Part shown: positions 27,772 through 35,556 of the stretch, piece by piece
Layout: each line of letters begins with the position of its first letter
Position numbering within the stretch: the first letter of the stretch is position 1
Assembly: GCF_004337475.1 (NCBI RefSeq)
Contig: NZ_SJZJ01000002.1
Coordinates: 124,001-188,000, forward strand
Length of the DNA stretch: 64,000 nt
DNA from: Nocardioides jejuensis
GTDB taxonomy: Bacteria > Actinomycetota > Actinomycetes > Propionibacteriales > Nocardioidaceae
Direction: 5' to 3'
Notes under the pieces: generated by a model
What the model was told of the DNA's origin: nothing
The model's input: only the letters and a program-made list of their open reading frames with translations
Databases searched by the model: none
Translations under genes and position numbers: made by a program

Positions 27772-28374
27772 TCACGGCTCACGGTGGTCGACGTGCGAGC
27801 GCGAGATCGTGCTCGCGATGTCGAGGACGGATTCGACCGTGGCCTGGAGGTTTGCGCGGGTCGAGTCCTCGGGCAGCGGCATCGTGATGAAGGAGACGAT
27901 CAGCCGTGTGGTCCAGGTGATGGCGACCCGCGGGTCGACGTCGGGCCAGACACCGGCCGCGACGCGGGCGCGGATGATCGGGGTCAGGCGCGGCTCGGCC
28001 GTCTCCAGGACGATCGGGAGCAGCCGCGGGAGCTGCGCGTTGAGGATCTCCGGGTGCCGGGCCAGGATCGCCCGCATGGCCGGGTGCTCACGCGCCTCCA
28101 TGACGATGTCGACGACCACGGTGACGTAGTCGCGGAACGGATCGGTCGAGGTCTCGGCGCGCTGCACGACCTCCTCGACGGCCCGGTGCACCTCGACCCG
28201 CATCAGCGAGTCGTAGAGCTCGGTCCGATCGCGGAAGTGCCGGTAGAGCGTGGGGCGCGACACCTGCGCCCGCTCGGCGATCGTGGTGATCAGCCGCGGA
28301 CGGGGGCCGTGCTCGCGCAGCACCTGGGCAGCCGCATCGAGGATGCGCTCCCGCAGGTCGTTTCGACCAGCCAC
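27772..28374 (-). CDS. TetR-family transcriptional regulator
   Basis: A 200-residue regulator. The N-terminal helix-turn-helix is clear: 'LRERILDAAAQVLREHG', then 'TTIAERAQVSRPTLYRHFRDR', with the canonical YRHF. The C-terminal ligand-binding domain is alpha-helical and diverged. It is divergent from the patatin gene across a 117-bp intergenic region that contains a GTTACA-N12-TGTAAC inverted repeat, so it is a good candidate to repress the patatin-PlsC pair and itself. The inducer is unknown; a fatty acid or acyl-CoA would fit. Confidence 0.93.
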   Translation of the reverse strand: MAGRNDLRERILDAAAQVLREHGPRPRLITTIAERAQVSRPTLYRHFRDRTELYDSLMRVEVHRAVEEVVQRAETSTDPFRDYVTVVVDIVMEAREHPAMRAILARHPEILNAQLPRLLPIVLETAEPRLTPIIRARVAAGVWPDVDPRVAITWTTRLIVSFITMPLPEDSTRANLQATVESVLDIASTISRSHVDHREP

Positions 28375-28453
28375 TCCAACTCCGTCCTTCGCGTGCGCCC
28401 ATTATCGCGGACGCCGACCGCATCCCTGAACGCAACGTTTTCCGTGTTTCATG

Positions 28454-28477
28454 GTTACACTTTCGCCGTTTTGTAAC
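28454..28477. promoter_or_regulatory. Candidate TetR operator between TetR and patatin genes
   Basis: GTTACA (28454-28459) and TGTAAC (28472-28477) form an inverted repeat with a 12-base spacer, in an unusually AT-rich stretch. It ends 4 bases before the AAGGAGGAG Shine-Dalgarno of the patatin gene. The position is right for repression of the plus-strand genes and for autoregulation of the TetR gene. Confidence 0.55.
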
Positions 28478-28491
28478 GAGAAGGAGGAGTC

Positions 28492-29442
28492 GTGGGCCTG
28501 ACCAGCGATCCGTTCGCCGTCCTCGCCGACCGCCTCGCCGGACGCTCCGCGTCATCCGACGGAGCCCGCCTCGCGCTCGTCGTCGAAGGTGGCGGCATGC
28601 GCGGCGTCATCTCCGCAGCCATGGCGACGGCGCTGGAGGAGATCGGCGCCACGCGTCACTTCGATCTGTTCGTCGGAACGTCGGCCGGCGCGACCAACGC
28701 CCTGGCCGCGGCCTGCGGCCGGTCGAGCGTGCTCAGCGACCTCTACCCGACGGCGTACGTCTCGCGCGAGCTGATCGACCCGCGCAACCTGCTCCGCGGC
28801 CGACCCGTGGTCCACGGCGAGCGGGTCATCGACGTGACGCTGCGGGCGCTCGAGCTGGAGAGCCTGATCCAGCAGGTCACCGCGCCGGTGGCCCTGGTCG
28901 CCACCCGGCTGACCGACGGCGTCGCCGTGCCCCTCACCGCGCTGCGCGGGCCTGGTGAGCTGGCCGGCGCTCTCCTCGCGAGCTGCGCACTCCCCCTCGT
29001 CGGTGGGCCGCCGGTCGACCACGTCGGCGAGCGCTGGCTGGACGGCGGCGTCTCCGAGGCCATCCCGGTGCGTGCCGCCGCTGCTCTCGGTGCGACCCAC
29101 GCGATCGTGCTCGCCACCCGGCCGGACGGTGCGGCCCCGAGCCGCGGTCCCATGGACCGCCTGATCGAGCGCTACCTCGGCCGGTACGGCAGCGACGTCG
29201 CCGCCGCCTACCGCGCACGCCCCGAGCGATACGCCGCCGACCGGGCCGCGATGACCGCCGGCGAGCTGGTCGGCGTCCGCACGGCCGTGCTGGCGCCCGG
29301 AGCGCACGACCCGATCCCGGGCCGCACCGACCGGGACCCGGACCGGATCCGGATCGCCCACGCCACGGCGTACCGTCGCGCCCACGAGCTCCTCCGCTCC
29401 GTCGGCGTACTCGATGACCAGACCCTTGCGAACGGAGCCTGA
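28492..29442 (+). CDS. Patatin-like phospholipase
   Basis: A 316-residue lipid acyl hydrolase of the patatin family. The oxyanion-hole motif GGGMRG is at about residues 33-38, the nucleophile elbow GTSAG at 62-66 (Ser64), and the catalytic Asp in 'RWLDGGVSE' near residue 182. GTG start with a strong AAGGAGGAG upstream. No signal peptide, so probably cytosolic or peripheral. One base after its stop the plsC-like gene begins, pointing to a joint role in phospholipid turnover or fatty-acid recycling under TetR control. Confidence 0.93.
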   Translation: MGLTSDPFAVLADRLAGRSASSDGARLALVVEGGGMRGVISAAMATALEEIGATRHFDLFVGTSAGATNALAAACGRSSVLSDLYPTAYVSRELIDPRNLLRGRPVVHGERVIDVTLRALELESLIQQVTAPVALVATRLTDGVAVPLTALRGPGELAGALLASCALPLVGGPPVDHVGERWLDGGVSEAIPVRAAAALGATHAIVLATRPDGAAPSRGPMDRLIERYLGRYGSDVAAAYRARPERYAADRAAMTAGELVGVRTAVLAPGAHDPIPGRTDRDPDRIRIAHATAYRRAHELLRSVGVLDDQTLANGA

Positions 29443-29443
29443 C

Positions 29444-30157
29444 ATGCTGCCCGACCAGCCGCTCTTCTACTCGGCCCTCAAGTACGCGCTGCTCGCGCCG
29501 TGGCTCAAGCTCGCGCTGCAGCCGAAGGTGATCGGCCGCGAGAACGTCCCGACGTCCGGTGGTGTCCTGCTCGCCGGCAACCACCTGTCGTACCTCGACT
29601 GGCTCGTCGTCCCGATGTCGCTGCCGCGGATGGTCCGCTATGTCGCGAAGGCGGAGTACTTCGAGGGCACCGGCCTGCAGGGCGCGTGGCACCGGTTCTT
29701 CTTCACCAACACCGGCAACGTCCCGATCGACCGCTCCGGCGCGACCGCCGCCGAGGGCGCGATGATCACGGCGAAGCGGATCCTCAACGAGGGCCACATC
29801 TTCGGCATCTACCCCGAGGGCACCCGCTCGCACGACGGCCGCCTCTACAAGGGCAAGACCGGCGTCGCGCGGATCGCCTTCGACACGCAGGTGCCGCTCG
29901 TCCCGGTCGCCGTCATCGGCACCGACACCCTGGCTCCGGCCGGCAAGGTCGTGGGCCGCTGGACCCGCCCGACGATCATCTTCGGCGAGCCGATCGACCT
30001 CTCCCCCTGGGCTGGCCGCGAGGAGTCGCGGGAGGCACAGCGCGAGCTGACCGACCTGGTCATGGAGCGTATCGCCGCCCTCTCCGGTCAGGAGTACGTC
30101 GCCGACACGTACTGCGCCGACGCGAAGCGCGCGTTGCGGGAGTCCCGCGAGGGCTGA
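29444..30157 (+). CDS. 1-acyl-sn-glycerol-3-phosphate acyltransferase (PlsC-like)
   Basis: A 237-residue acyltransferase. The catalytic HX4D motif is NHLSYLD (His47, Asp52), and the glycerol-phosphate-binding motif is YPEGTRS near residue 122. It transfers an acyl chain to lysophosphatidate or a related lysolipid at the membrane. ATG chosen one base after the patatin stop; an upstream alternative inside patatin lacks similarity. The patatin-PlsC pair (hydrolyse then re-acylate) suggests lipid remodelling. Confidence 0.94.
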   Translation: MLPDQPLFYSALKYALLAPWLKLALQPKVIGRENVPTSGGVLLAGNHLSYLDWLVVPMSLPRMVRYVAKAEYFEGTGLQGAWHRFFFTNTGNVPIDRSGATAAEGAMITAKRILNEGHIFGIYPEGTRSHDGRLYKGKTGVARIAFDTQVPLVPVAVIGTDTLAPAGKVVGRWTRPTIIFGEPIDLSPWAGREESREAQRELTDLVMERIAALSGQEYVADTYCADAKRALRESREG

Positions 30158-30177
30158 TCCGGGTCGATGATGGGCAG

Positions 30178-30999
30178 GTGACCACCTCACCTGCTTCACG
30201 CGCGGCGCAGGCCGCGGCCCTGCTGGACCTCCACGCAGGCCCCGGCTTCGTGCTCCCGAACGCGTGGGACGCCGGCTCCGCCAGGATCCTCGCCGGGTGC
30301 GGCTTTCCGGCGATCGCCACGACCAGCGCGGGCGTCGCGTGGTCGCTGGGTGTGCCTGACGGCGGACTCGTGTCGCGCGACGTGATGCTGTCGCACATCG
30401 CGGCCATCGTCGCCGCCGTGCCGGTGCCGGTGACCGCTGATCTGGAGGCGGGCTACTCGTCCTCCGCCTCGGGGGTCGCAACCACTGTCGGGCTGGCCGT
30501 GGATGCTGGCGCCGTCGGGGCGAACCTCGAGGACATCGCCGACGGCTCGCTCTTCTCCGTCTCGGACGGCGCCGAGCGGATCGCCGCCGCGCGCTCTGCC
30601 GCGCCTGCGGGCACCTTCGTCATCAATGCCCGCACGGACACGTACTTCGCGGGTGCCTTCTCGGATCCGTTCGCGGAGACGATCACGCGGGCAGTCGCCT
30701 ACGTCGAGGCCGGCGCGGACTGCATCTTCGTGCCGGGCGTCCGTGATGCCGACACGATCCGGCGTCTCGCCGCCGAGATCCCCGCGCCCCTCAACATCGT
30801 CGCCGGACTCGCCAACACCATCTCCGCTCCCGACCTCTTCGCCCTCGGCGTTGCCCGGGTGAGTCTCGGGGGCAGCATCACGCGCGCTGTGTTCGCGTTG
30901 CTGGAACGCGCAGGTGCCGAGCTGCTGACCACCGGCACGCTCGGGTTCCTCGACGGCGCGATCAGCTATGCGGAGTTGCAGGAGCGGATGCGTTCCTGA
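30178..30999 (+). CDS. Isocitrate lyase/phosphoenolpyruvate mutase superfamily protein
   Basis: A 273-residue (beta/alpha)8 enzyme starting at a GTG 20 bases after plsC. Superfamily signatures are 'PNAWDAGSARILAGCGFPAIATTS', 'PVTADLEAGY' and 'FVINARTDTY'. The KKCGH-type catalytic loop of true isocitrate and methylisocitrate lyases is absent: after 'NLEDIADGSLFS' the sequence goes straight to a helix. A PEP-mutase, phosphonopyruvate-hydrolase or oxaloacetate-decarboxylase-like activity is therefore more likely. The 3' end overlaps the convergent lipoprotein gene by 38 bases. Confidence 0.88.
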   Translation: MTTSPASRAAQAAALLDLHAGPGFVLPNAWDAGSARILAGCGFPAIATTSAGVAWSLGVPDGGLVSRDVMLSHIAAIVAAVPVPVTADLEAGYSSSASGVATTVGLAVDAGAVGANLEDIADGSLFSVSDGAERIAAARSAAPAGTFVINARTDTYFAGAFSDPFAETITRAVAYVEAGADCIFVPGVRDADTIRRLAAEIPAPLNIVAGLANTISAPDLFALGVARVSLGGSITRAVFALLERAGAELLTTGTLGFLDGAISYAELQERMRS

Positions 31000-31915
31000 G
31001 CGCTGCGTTGACGACGCTGAAGAGGCGGCTCGACGGCTCGAGCGCCGGACCGACTTCCGTGCCATCGTGCCGGAGCGTCAGCGCGGCGAAGCAGACGTCG
31101 CTCGTGAGCACCGCGACCCATTCACCACTCTCGCTGTGGAAGGTGAGCGCATCGGTCCTCGTCTCGACGATGTCCGGGCAGTGGCGGATCTCCGGGACCG
31201 TGGAGACGCCGGGCTGCGTGTTGACGAGATCAACCAGCCGCTGGACATCCGCTGCGGCTGTGACCGTACGGCGGGTCGTCTTCGTGGCCGGCCCGGGTCC
31301 GGAGGACGACGTGGTGGTTCGACGGATCGTGACCTCCGAGACATCTCGAGGGATCCACGCAGTCCTGGCGAACCGCGCTGCGACAAACGTGTCGACGCGG
31401 ACCGCGACCCCGCCGGCGCACGTGCTGATCGCGAAGGTCGCGATGCCGCCGGTGTGCACGGACGTGCTGCGACCGAGGACCTCGAGGTCATGCTCGGTGA
31501 TGTGCCCGTTCGTGCTCGACCAGGAGTCGCCGTTGTCGGCCCGCAGCGGCCGCGGGGCATGCCGGTGCACCCACGTCTCGAGGTCCGCCACCGACGCGGG
31601 CACGGTCCACCACGTCGTTCGGCGGAAGTGATCATCCGACGGCGTCAGCCCCACCGACGCCGAGCGAAACTGCTTGGCGGGCGACGTCGTCCACTCCTTC
31701 GATCCCTTCGGCATCGGCACGGCGTGCAGCAGCCAGTCGGCGTACTTCGCGGTCGCGGCCCGGTTGTCGGCTGTGGCCGGCTCGTCGAGATGGATGCGCG
31801 GGTTGGCCGAGGCCGCGTGCGTCGGCGTCGCGGGCGGATCCGACGTGCACGCCGTCAGGCTGAGGGCGAGTGCGGCGGACGCGGCGACGGCAAGGGCAGG
31901 GCGCATGGGCGACAT
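30962..31915 (-). CDS. Hypothetical lipoprotein
   Basis: A 317-residue protein with a lipoprotein signal peptide: positively charged start, hydrophobic stretch, and LTAC lipobox (Cys23). I do not recognise the rest. It contains 'WLLHAVPMPKGSKEW' and, in the last third, 'VNTQPGVSTVPEIRHCPDIVETRTDALTF', a Cys-containing pattern seen in small actinobacterial surface lipoproteins. An alternative ATG at 31906 is possible. The 3' end lies inside the convergent PEP-mutase-like gene. Surface location is likely; role unknown. Confidence 0.75.
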   Translation of the reverse strand: MSPMRPALAVAASAALALSLTACTSDPPATPTHAASANPRIHLDEPATADNRAATAKYADWLLHAVPMPKGSKEWTTSPAKQFRSASVGLTPSDDHFRRTTWWTVPASVADLETWVHRHAPRPLRADNGDSWSSTNGHITEHDLEVLGRSTSVHTGGIATFAISTCAGGVAVRVDTFVAARFARTAWIPRDVSEVTIRRTTTSSSGPGPATKTTRRTVTAAADVQRLVDLVNTQPGVSTVPEIRHCPDIVETRTDALTFHSESGEWVAVLTSDVCFAALTLRHDGTEVGPALEPSSRLFSVVNAALRNASAPATPHS

Positions 31916-31959
31916 GATCGTCGGACGCGCTGGCGCGCGAGGTGGTTCCGCCGAACCCG

Positions 31960-32400
31960 TCAGCCGATGTGCTCGGCGAGCGCCACGATGATCCCGCTCG
32001 GGCCGCGGAGGTAGCAGAGCCGGTAGATGTCCTCGTAGTTGGCGACCTGCCCGAGCAGCGTCGCGCCGTGTCGTCCGAGGCGGTCCAGCATCGTGTCGAT
32101 GTCGTCGACCTCGAACATCACGCGGTGCAGCCCGATCGTGTTCGGTTGTGCGTGCGGCGGCTCGGGGGTGGTCGCCACCGGAGTGGCGTACGCCGTCAGC
32201 TCGAGGCGGCCACTGCCGTCCGGCGTACGCATCATCGCGATCTCTGTCCGTACGCCGTCGAGCCCGGTGCACTGGTCGGCGACCGCACCCTCGACCTGCT
32301 GACGACCCTCCAGGTCGAGGCCGAGCTCGGTGAAAAAGGCGATCGCGGCGTCGAGGTCATCCACCACGATCGCGACGTTGTCCATGCGCAGGGTGGTCAT
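31960..32400 (-). CDS. VOC/glyoxalase superfamily protein
   Basis: A 146-residue protein with the paired beta-alpha-beta-beta-beta modules of the vicinal-oxygen-chelate fold. Module 1 starts 'MDNVAIVVDDLDAAIAFFTELG' and module 2 'LHRVMFEVDDIDTMLDRLGRHG', ending 'YLRGPSGIIVALAEHIG' with the usual metal Glu position occupied by the 'VALAEH' segment. Such proteins act in glyoxalase, dioxygenase or antibiotic-resistance roles. No specific function can be assigned. Confidence 0.9.
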   Translation of the reverse strand: MTTLRMDNVAIVVDDLDAAIAFFTELGLDLEGRQQVEGAVADQCTGLDGVRTEIAMMRTPDGSGRLELTAYATPVATTPEPPHAQPNTIGLHRVMFEVDDIDTMLDRLGRHGATLLGQVANYEDIYRLCYLRGPSGIIVALAEHIG

Positions 32401-32497
32401 CTGGTCAGGCTAGGCCGGGCGACCGGGACGAGGCCATGCCGCCCGCCTGAGTAGCACGACGCATCCCCTCCGGCTCCCGCTCCCTGAGGCTGGGTCC

Positions 32498-33037
32498 ATG
32501 ACCAAAGAACTCCTCCGCACGTCCCTTGTCGTCGCACTCTGGAGTGCCGCGATGTGGTTCGCCTGGCTCGGCTGGGACCACGGCTACTACGAGGTCAACG
32601 GCGTCGCGCAAGGTCCGTACCGCGCGTGGCAGGTGGTCGGCTGCGGTGCTGCCGTCACCCTCGGCGCCGTCGTCGGCTACCTGCGCTCCCCCGGTCGTTC
32701 GTCCATCTGGATCGTTGCCGCGGCCGGCGTCGTCGGCTTCGCGGTGCCGTGGGGCCGAGATGCCTCCGGCGACGAGTCGGGCATGTGGCTTGTCGATCTG
32801 ATGATGCTGCTGGTCGGCGGCTTCATCGGGCTGTCGATGCTGCTCGGGCTCATCTGGCTGATGCGCGACGCCGACCGGAGCGACGGCCGCTGGTCCGAGG
32901 AGGTCATCGGCTTCCTCGCGATCGTCGGCTGCCTGCTGCTTGTCACGCCGGTCTTCCCGCTCGGCGTAGTGGTGCTGGGGATCGCTGCCGTCTCCTACGT
33001 ACGTCGTCGTCGGAACCGCGCGCCGTTGGTGCGCTGA
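32498..33037 (+). CDS. Hypothetical integral membrane protein
   Basis: A 179-residue protein with about five predicted transmembrane segments: residues 6-27, 46-62, 69-86, 97-123 and 137-168. It has an Arg-rich cytoplasmic end (RRRRNR). No family is recognised. GAGG lies upstream of the ATG. It stands alone between a convergent lipoprotein gene and the divergent VOC gene. Confidence 0.72.
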   Translation: MTKELLRTSLVVALWSAAMWFAWLGWDHGYYEVNGVAQGPYRAWQVVGCGAAVTLGAVVGYLRSPGRSSIWIVAAAGVVGFAVPWGRDASGDESGMWLVDLMMLLVGGFIGLSMLLGLIWLMRDADRSDGRWSEEVIGFLAIVGCLLLVTPVFPLGVVVLGIAAVSYVRRRRNRAPLVR

Positions 33038-33060
33038 TCCAGCACGCACGACACCGGCTG

Positions 33061-33567
33061 TCACGCGCGTTCGTAGATGCCGATCACGTCACCGGTGGCG
33101 TCGCTGAACACGAGTTGGTCGTCGCGCAGCCGGACCTGCGACGCCTGCGCGATCGCGTCCACGTTCTGCGGCGTCTCGGCGAACGCTGAACCGGTGCCGG
33201 GCTTCAAGGTCGTCAGACACGCCACCAGCGTGGTGACTGCCGGGCCCGCCTGAGCCCAGTCGCCAAACGTCGATAACAGCGCGGTGCCACTCGTGGAGTT
33301 GCACCCGTCGGCAGCACTCCACGCGATGTCTGCATCCCGACGCGAGAAGGAGGCACCCAGACGCTTCCCCGTGAACGTGCGCCAGTCCTCCCGCTTCCCG
33401 AAGAGCTCGACCGGGTGCCACGCGCCGATCAGCTCCGACGCCGTAGCGACTCGGTCCGCTGAACGCGACGCGGACGGCCGGGGCGATTCGGCGCGCCCGG
33501 GGTCCGATGCGTGCGAGCACGCGGAGAGCATCAAGCAGGCGGCAAGGGCCACGGCAGTGGGACGCAT
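33061..33567 (-). CDS. META-domain-like lipoprotein
   Basis: A 168-residue lipoprotein with signal peptide and LSAC lipobox (Cys17). The mature part resembles a META domain (HslJ-like): it begins 'LIGAWHPVELFGKRE', has the hallmark 'DGCNSTSG', and a later Cys-containing helix and final beta strand 'LRDDQLVFSDATGDVIGIYER'. META-domain lipoproteins are surface proteins of uncertain function, some linked to antibiotic or heat stress. Confidence 0.75.
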   Translation of the reverse strand: MRPTAVALAACLMLSACSHASDPGRAESPRPSASRSADRVATASELIGAWHPVELFGKREDWRTFTGKRLGASFSRRDADIAWSAADGCNSTSGTALLSTFGDWAQAGPAVTTLVACLTTLKPGTGSAFAETPQNVDAIAQASQVRLRDDQLVFSDATGDVIGIYERA

Positions 33568-33624
33568 ACCGCGACGCTAGGAGACGCGGCGCCCACCGTC
33601 TTGATTTCCGGAGAACCGATCGAG

Positions 33625-34944
33625 TCAGGCTGCGTCGTACGGCTGCGGCGCTCGGGGTGGGCGCGACCGAACGGTGTGGCCGGTGGGAGTCGCAGTCTCG
33701 ATGGAGCCATCAGGCGCTGGACCTGCTCGCCAACCTGGTGCTTGTTTCGCGTGGTTGCACGCTTCGCAGAGGCCCTGCCCGTTGTCGAGGGAGGTCTGTC
33801 CGCCGGCATCGTGGTCGAGCGCGTGGTCGAGATGACGGATCGGAGCCCCGCACCACGGCGTACGACAGAGCTGGTCGCGGAAGACGATCAGCTTCGCCAG
33901 CATCCGGGGGAAGAGGCGGGCTCGGGAGTCCATGGCCACGAGACGGCCGTCGTTGCCGGCGTACAGGCGGCGGAGCCAGAGCTCGAGGCCGGCGTCCAGG
34001 GTGTCGTGGGCGAGCCGACGGGCAAGGTCCGCGGGGATCTGGCCGAAGCCGTCGAGGTGCGCGGGCTCGTGGTCGCCGCCGAGGAGAGTCTGGTCGGAGA
34101 GGACGACATCGACCGTCGTCGGGACGACCGGCGGACCGCCCGGAACGACGGGTCGGGCACCGGTCGCGCGCACGACGAGGAGGTCCGCCATCAGCTGACC
34201 GCGCGAGCGCTCGTCACCGGCAGCGCGGAGCCGGTCGGCCTCCTTCGACAGCGCCGCGAAGACCGCCACACCCTGCGCCACCGGGAGCAGCGCCGAGAGC
34301 TGGCTCATCACGTCGGGAGCGGGACGCAGCGTGACCCGGCGGTCGGCCTCGGCCTTGCGCCGCCGCCCGACGACCGAGCCGGGATCGAGCTGGTACGCCA
34401 GCCGGCGGACGTCGCCAACGAGCTCCCGATCGGAGTACGCCGAGAAGGCCTCCGGGTCGCCGGCGATGGCGCGGTCGACCGTGGCGCGATCGCTGCGCGA
34501 CAGGCAGGCCGTCTCCTGCGCCATCAGCGTCGCGCGGAACTCGGTGACCTGGCCCGCGCGCAAGGCGGACAGGGTGTGCGGCATCTCGTCGCTGAGCACG
34601 ACCGCGAGGCCGAGGTGCCGCTGACCGCGGTGCGGCGACTCGCGGCGGGCGAAGGCGACCTGGGAGGCAACGCCTCTCCCCTGCCTCGCCGACGGCACAC
34701 CGGCCGCCGCCTGCTCGGCTCGCTGGGAGCGAGCGAACTCCGCCGTGACCACCGCCTGAGCACCAGCCGCAGCACAGGTCAGCTCCTCGAGCGCTCGCAG
34801 CAGCTCGATCCGCTGCGGATCGTCAGCGGCCAGCTCGGCAGAGCCAAGCGACCGGGTCCATCCGCGCACGGTGTCCGCATCGACGGGCAGCCGAGTCGGC
34901 CCGGTGACCACCGAGCCGACGACGTTTCCCGAGATGCCGAACAT
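33625..34944 (-). CDS. DUF222 and HNH endonuclease-domain protein (13E12-like family)
   Basis: A 439-residue protein with an N-terminal DUF222 region (about residues 20-330) and a C-terminal HNH nuclease motif (about 358-405). The HNH part includes CRTPWCGAPIRHLDHALDHD, 'TSLDNGQGLCEACNHAKQ' and the Cys pairs that bind structural zinc. The family is multi-copy in actinobacteria (13E12/REP family of M. tuberculosis) and behaves like a dispersed, possibly mobile nuclease gene. The start codon lies in a GAACATGTGTTC palindrome matching the LexA consensus, which points to SOS control. Confidence 0.92.
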   Translation of the reverse strand: MFGISGNVVGSVVTGPTRLPVDADTVRGWTRSLGSAELAADDPQRIELLRALEELTCAAAGAQAVVTAEFARSQRAEQAAAGVPSARQGRGVASQVAFARRESPHRGQRHLGLAVVLSDEMPHTLSALRAGQVTEFRATLMAQETACLSRSDRATVDRAIAGDPEAFSAYSDRELVGDVRRLAYQLDPGSVVGRRRKAEADRRVTLRPAPDVMSQLSALLPVAQGVAVFAALSKEADRLRAAGDERSRGQLMADLLVVRATGARPVVPGGPPVVPTTVDVVLSDQTLLGGDHEPAHLDGFGQIPADLARRLAHDTLDAGLELWLRRLYAGNDGRLVAMDSRARLFPRMLAKLIVFRDQLCRTPWCGAPIRHLDHALDHDAGGQTSLDNGQGLCEACNHAKQAPGWRAGPAPDGSIETATPTGHTVRSRPPRAPQPYDAA

Positions 34945-34951
34945 GTGTTCG
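34938..34951. promoter_or_regulatory. LexA (SOS) box-like palindrome over the DUF222/HNH start codon
   Basis: CGAACATGTGTTCG is a perfect 14-bp palindrome apart from its four central bases, which are themselves the self-complementary ATGT-type core. It fits the actinobacterial SOS-box consensus TCGAAC-N4-GTTCGA with one base changed at the first position (C for T). It overlaps the ATG at 34944 of the nuclease gene. Confidence 0.7.
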
Positions 34952-35073
34952 ATTTTACCTGTGCCTGTACCGGAAAGGAACCCCTCCAGACCTCCTTGTG
35001 GAAACTGTTTTCGCAGGTCAAAGCCCGGTTTTCATCCACAGGTCGCCGATCGCGCCGACCCCCGCTCCATCGC

Positions 35074-35499
35074 TCAACAGTTCACCTCAAGCACCGACGT
35101 CGGCTTGCTACAGGACGAGTACGACCAGTCCACGCCACCGAACTTGTCGCGCGTGCTGTCGACGTACACCTCGGTCGTGCGCTGCTTCGTCACGCGGTAG
35201 TAGCTGACGATCGGGTCGCCTTCGGTCGTCAGCGCCTGGACCTTGAGCTCGCCGCCCTTCCCCGATCTGAGCGCTGCAGCCAGGCACGTGATCCCGTCAC
35301 GACCCGCCCTCTCCAGGCTGATGCCCTGATCGAGGACCAGCGACCCGCAACTTGGCAGCGGCGCACGCGCCTCAAACGAGCCGTCGCCCGGATCGCCAGC
35401 ATCAGCCGAGCACGCACTGACACCCGCAAGGCCGATGACCAGCCCGGACAACGCGACGACCCACCTGCGAGGAGATTCCATGTCGGTCTGACGCGCCAT
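35074..35499 (-). CDS. Small hypothetical lipoprotein
   Basis: A 141-residue protein with an N-terminal signal sequence and a VSAC lipobox (Cys30), so probably a lipid-anchored surface protein. The mature part has three or four further cysteines ('PSCGSLV', 'ITCLAAAL', 'SSCSKP', C-terminal 'VNC') that could form disulfides. No family recognised. GAGG precedes the ATG at 35499; an internal ATG at 35481 is an alternative start. Confidence 0.72.
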   Translation of the reverse strand: MARQTDMESPRRWVVALSGLVIGLAGVSACSADAGDPGDGSFEARAPLPSCGSLVLDQGISLERAGRDGITCLAAALRSGKGGELKVQALTTEGDPIVSYYRVTKQRTTEVYVDSTRDKFGGVDWSYSSCSKPTSVLEVNC

Positions 35500-35556
35500 C
35501 GTCGCCTCGGGTTCCGACGACGGCGACGTACGCGAACTCGCACCGCTGTCGCCGAC

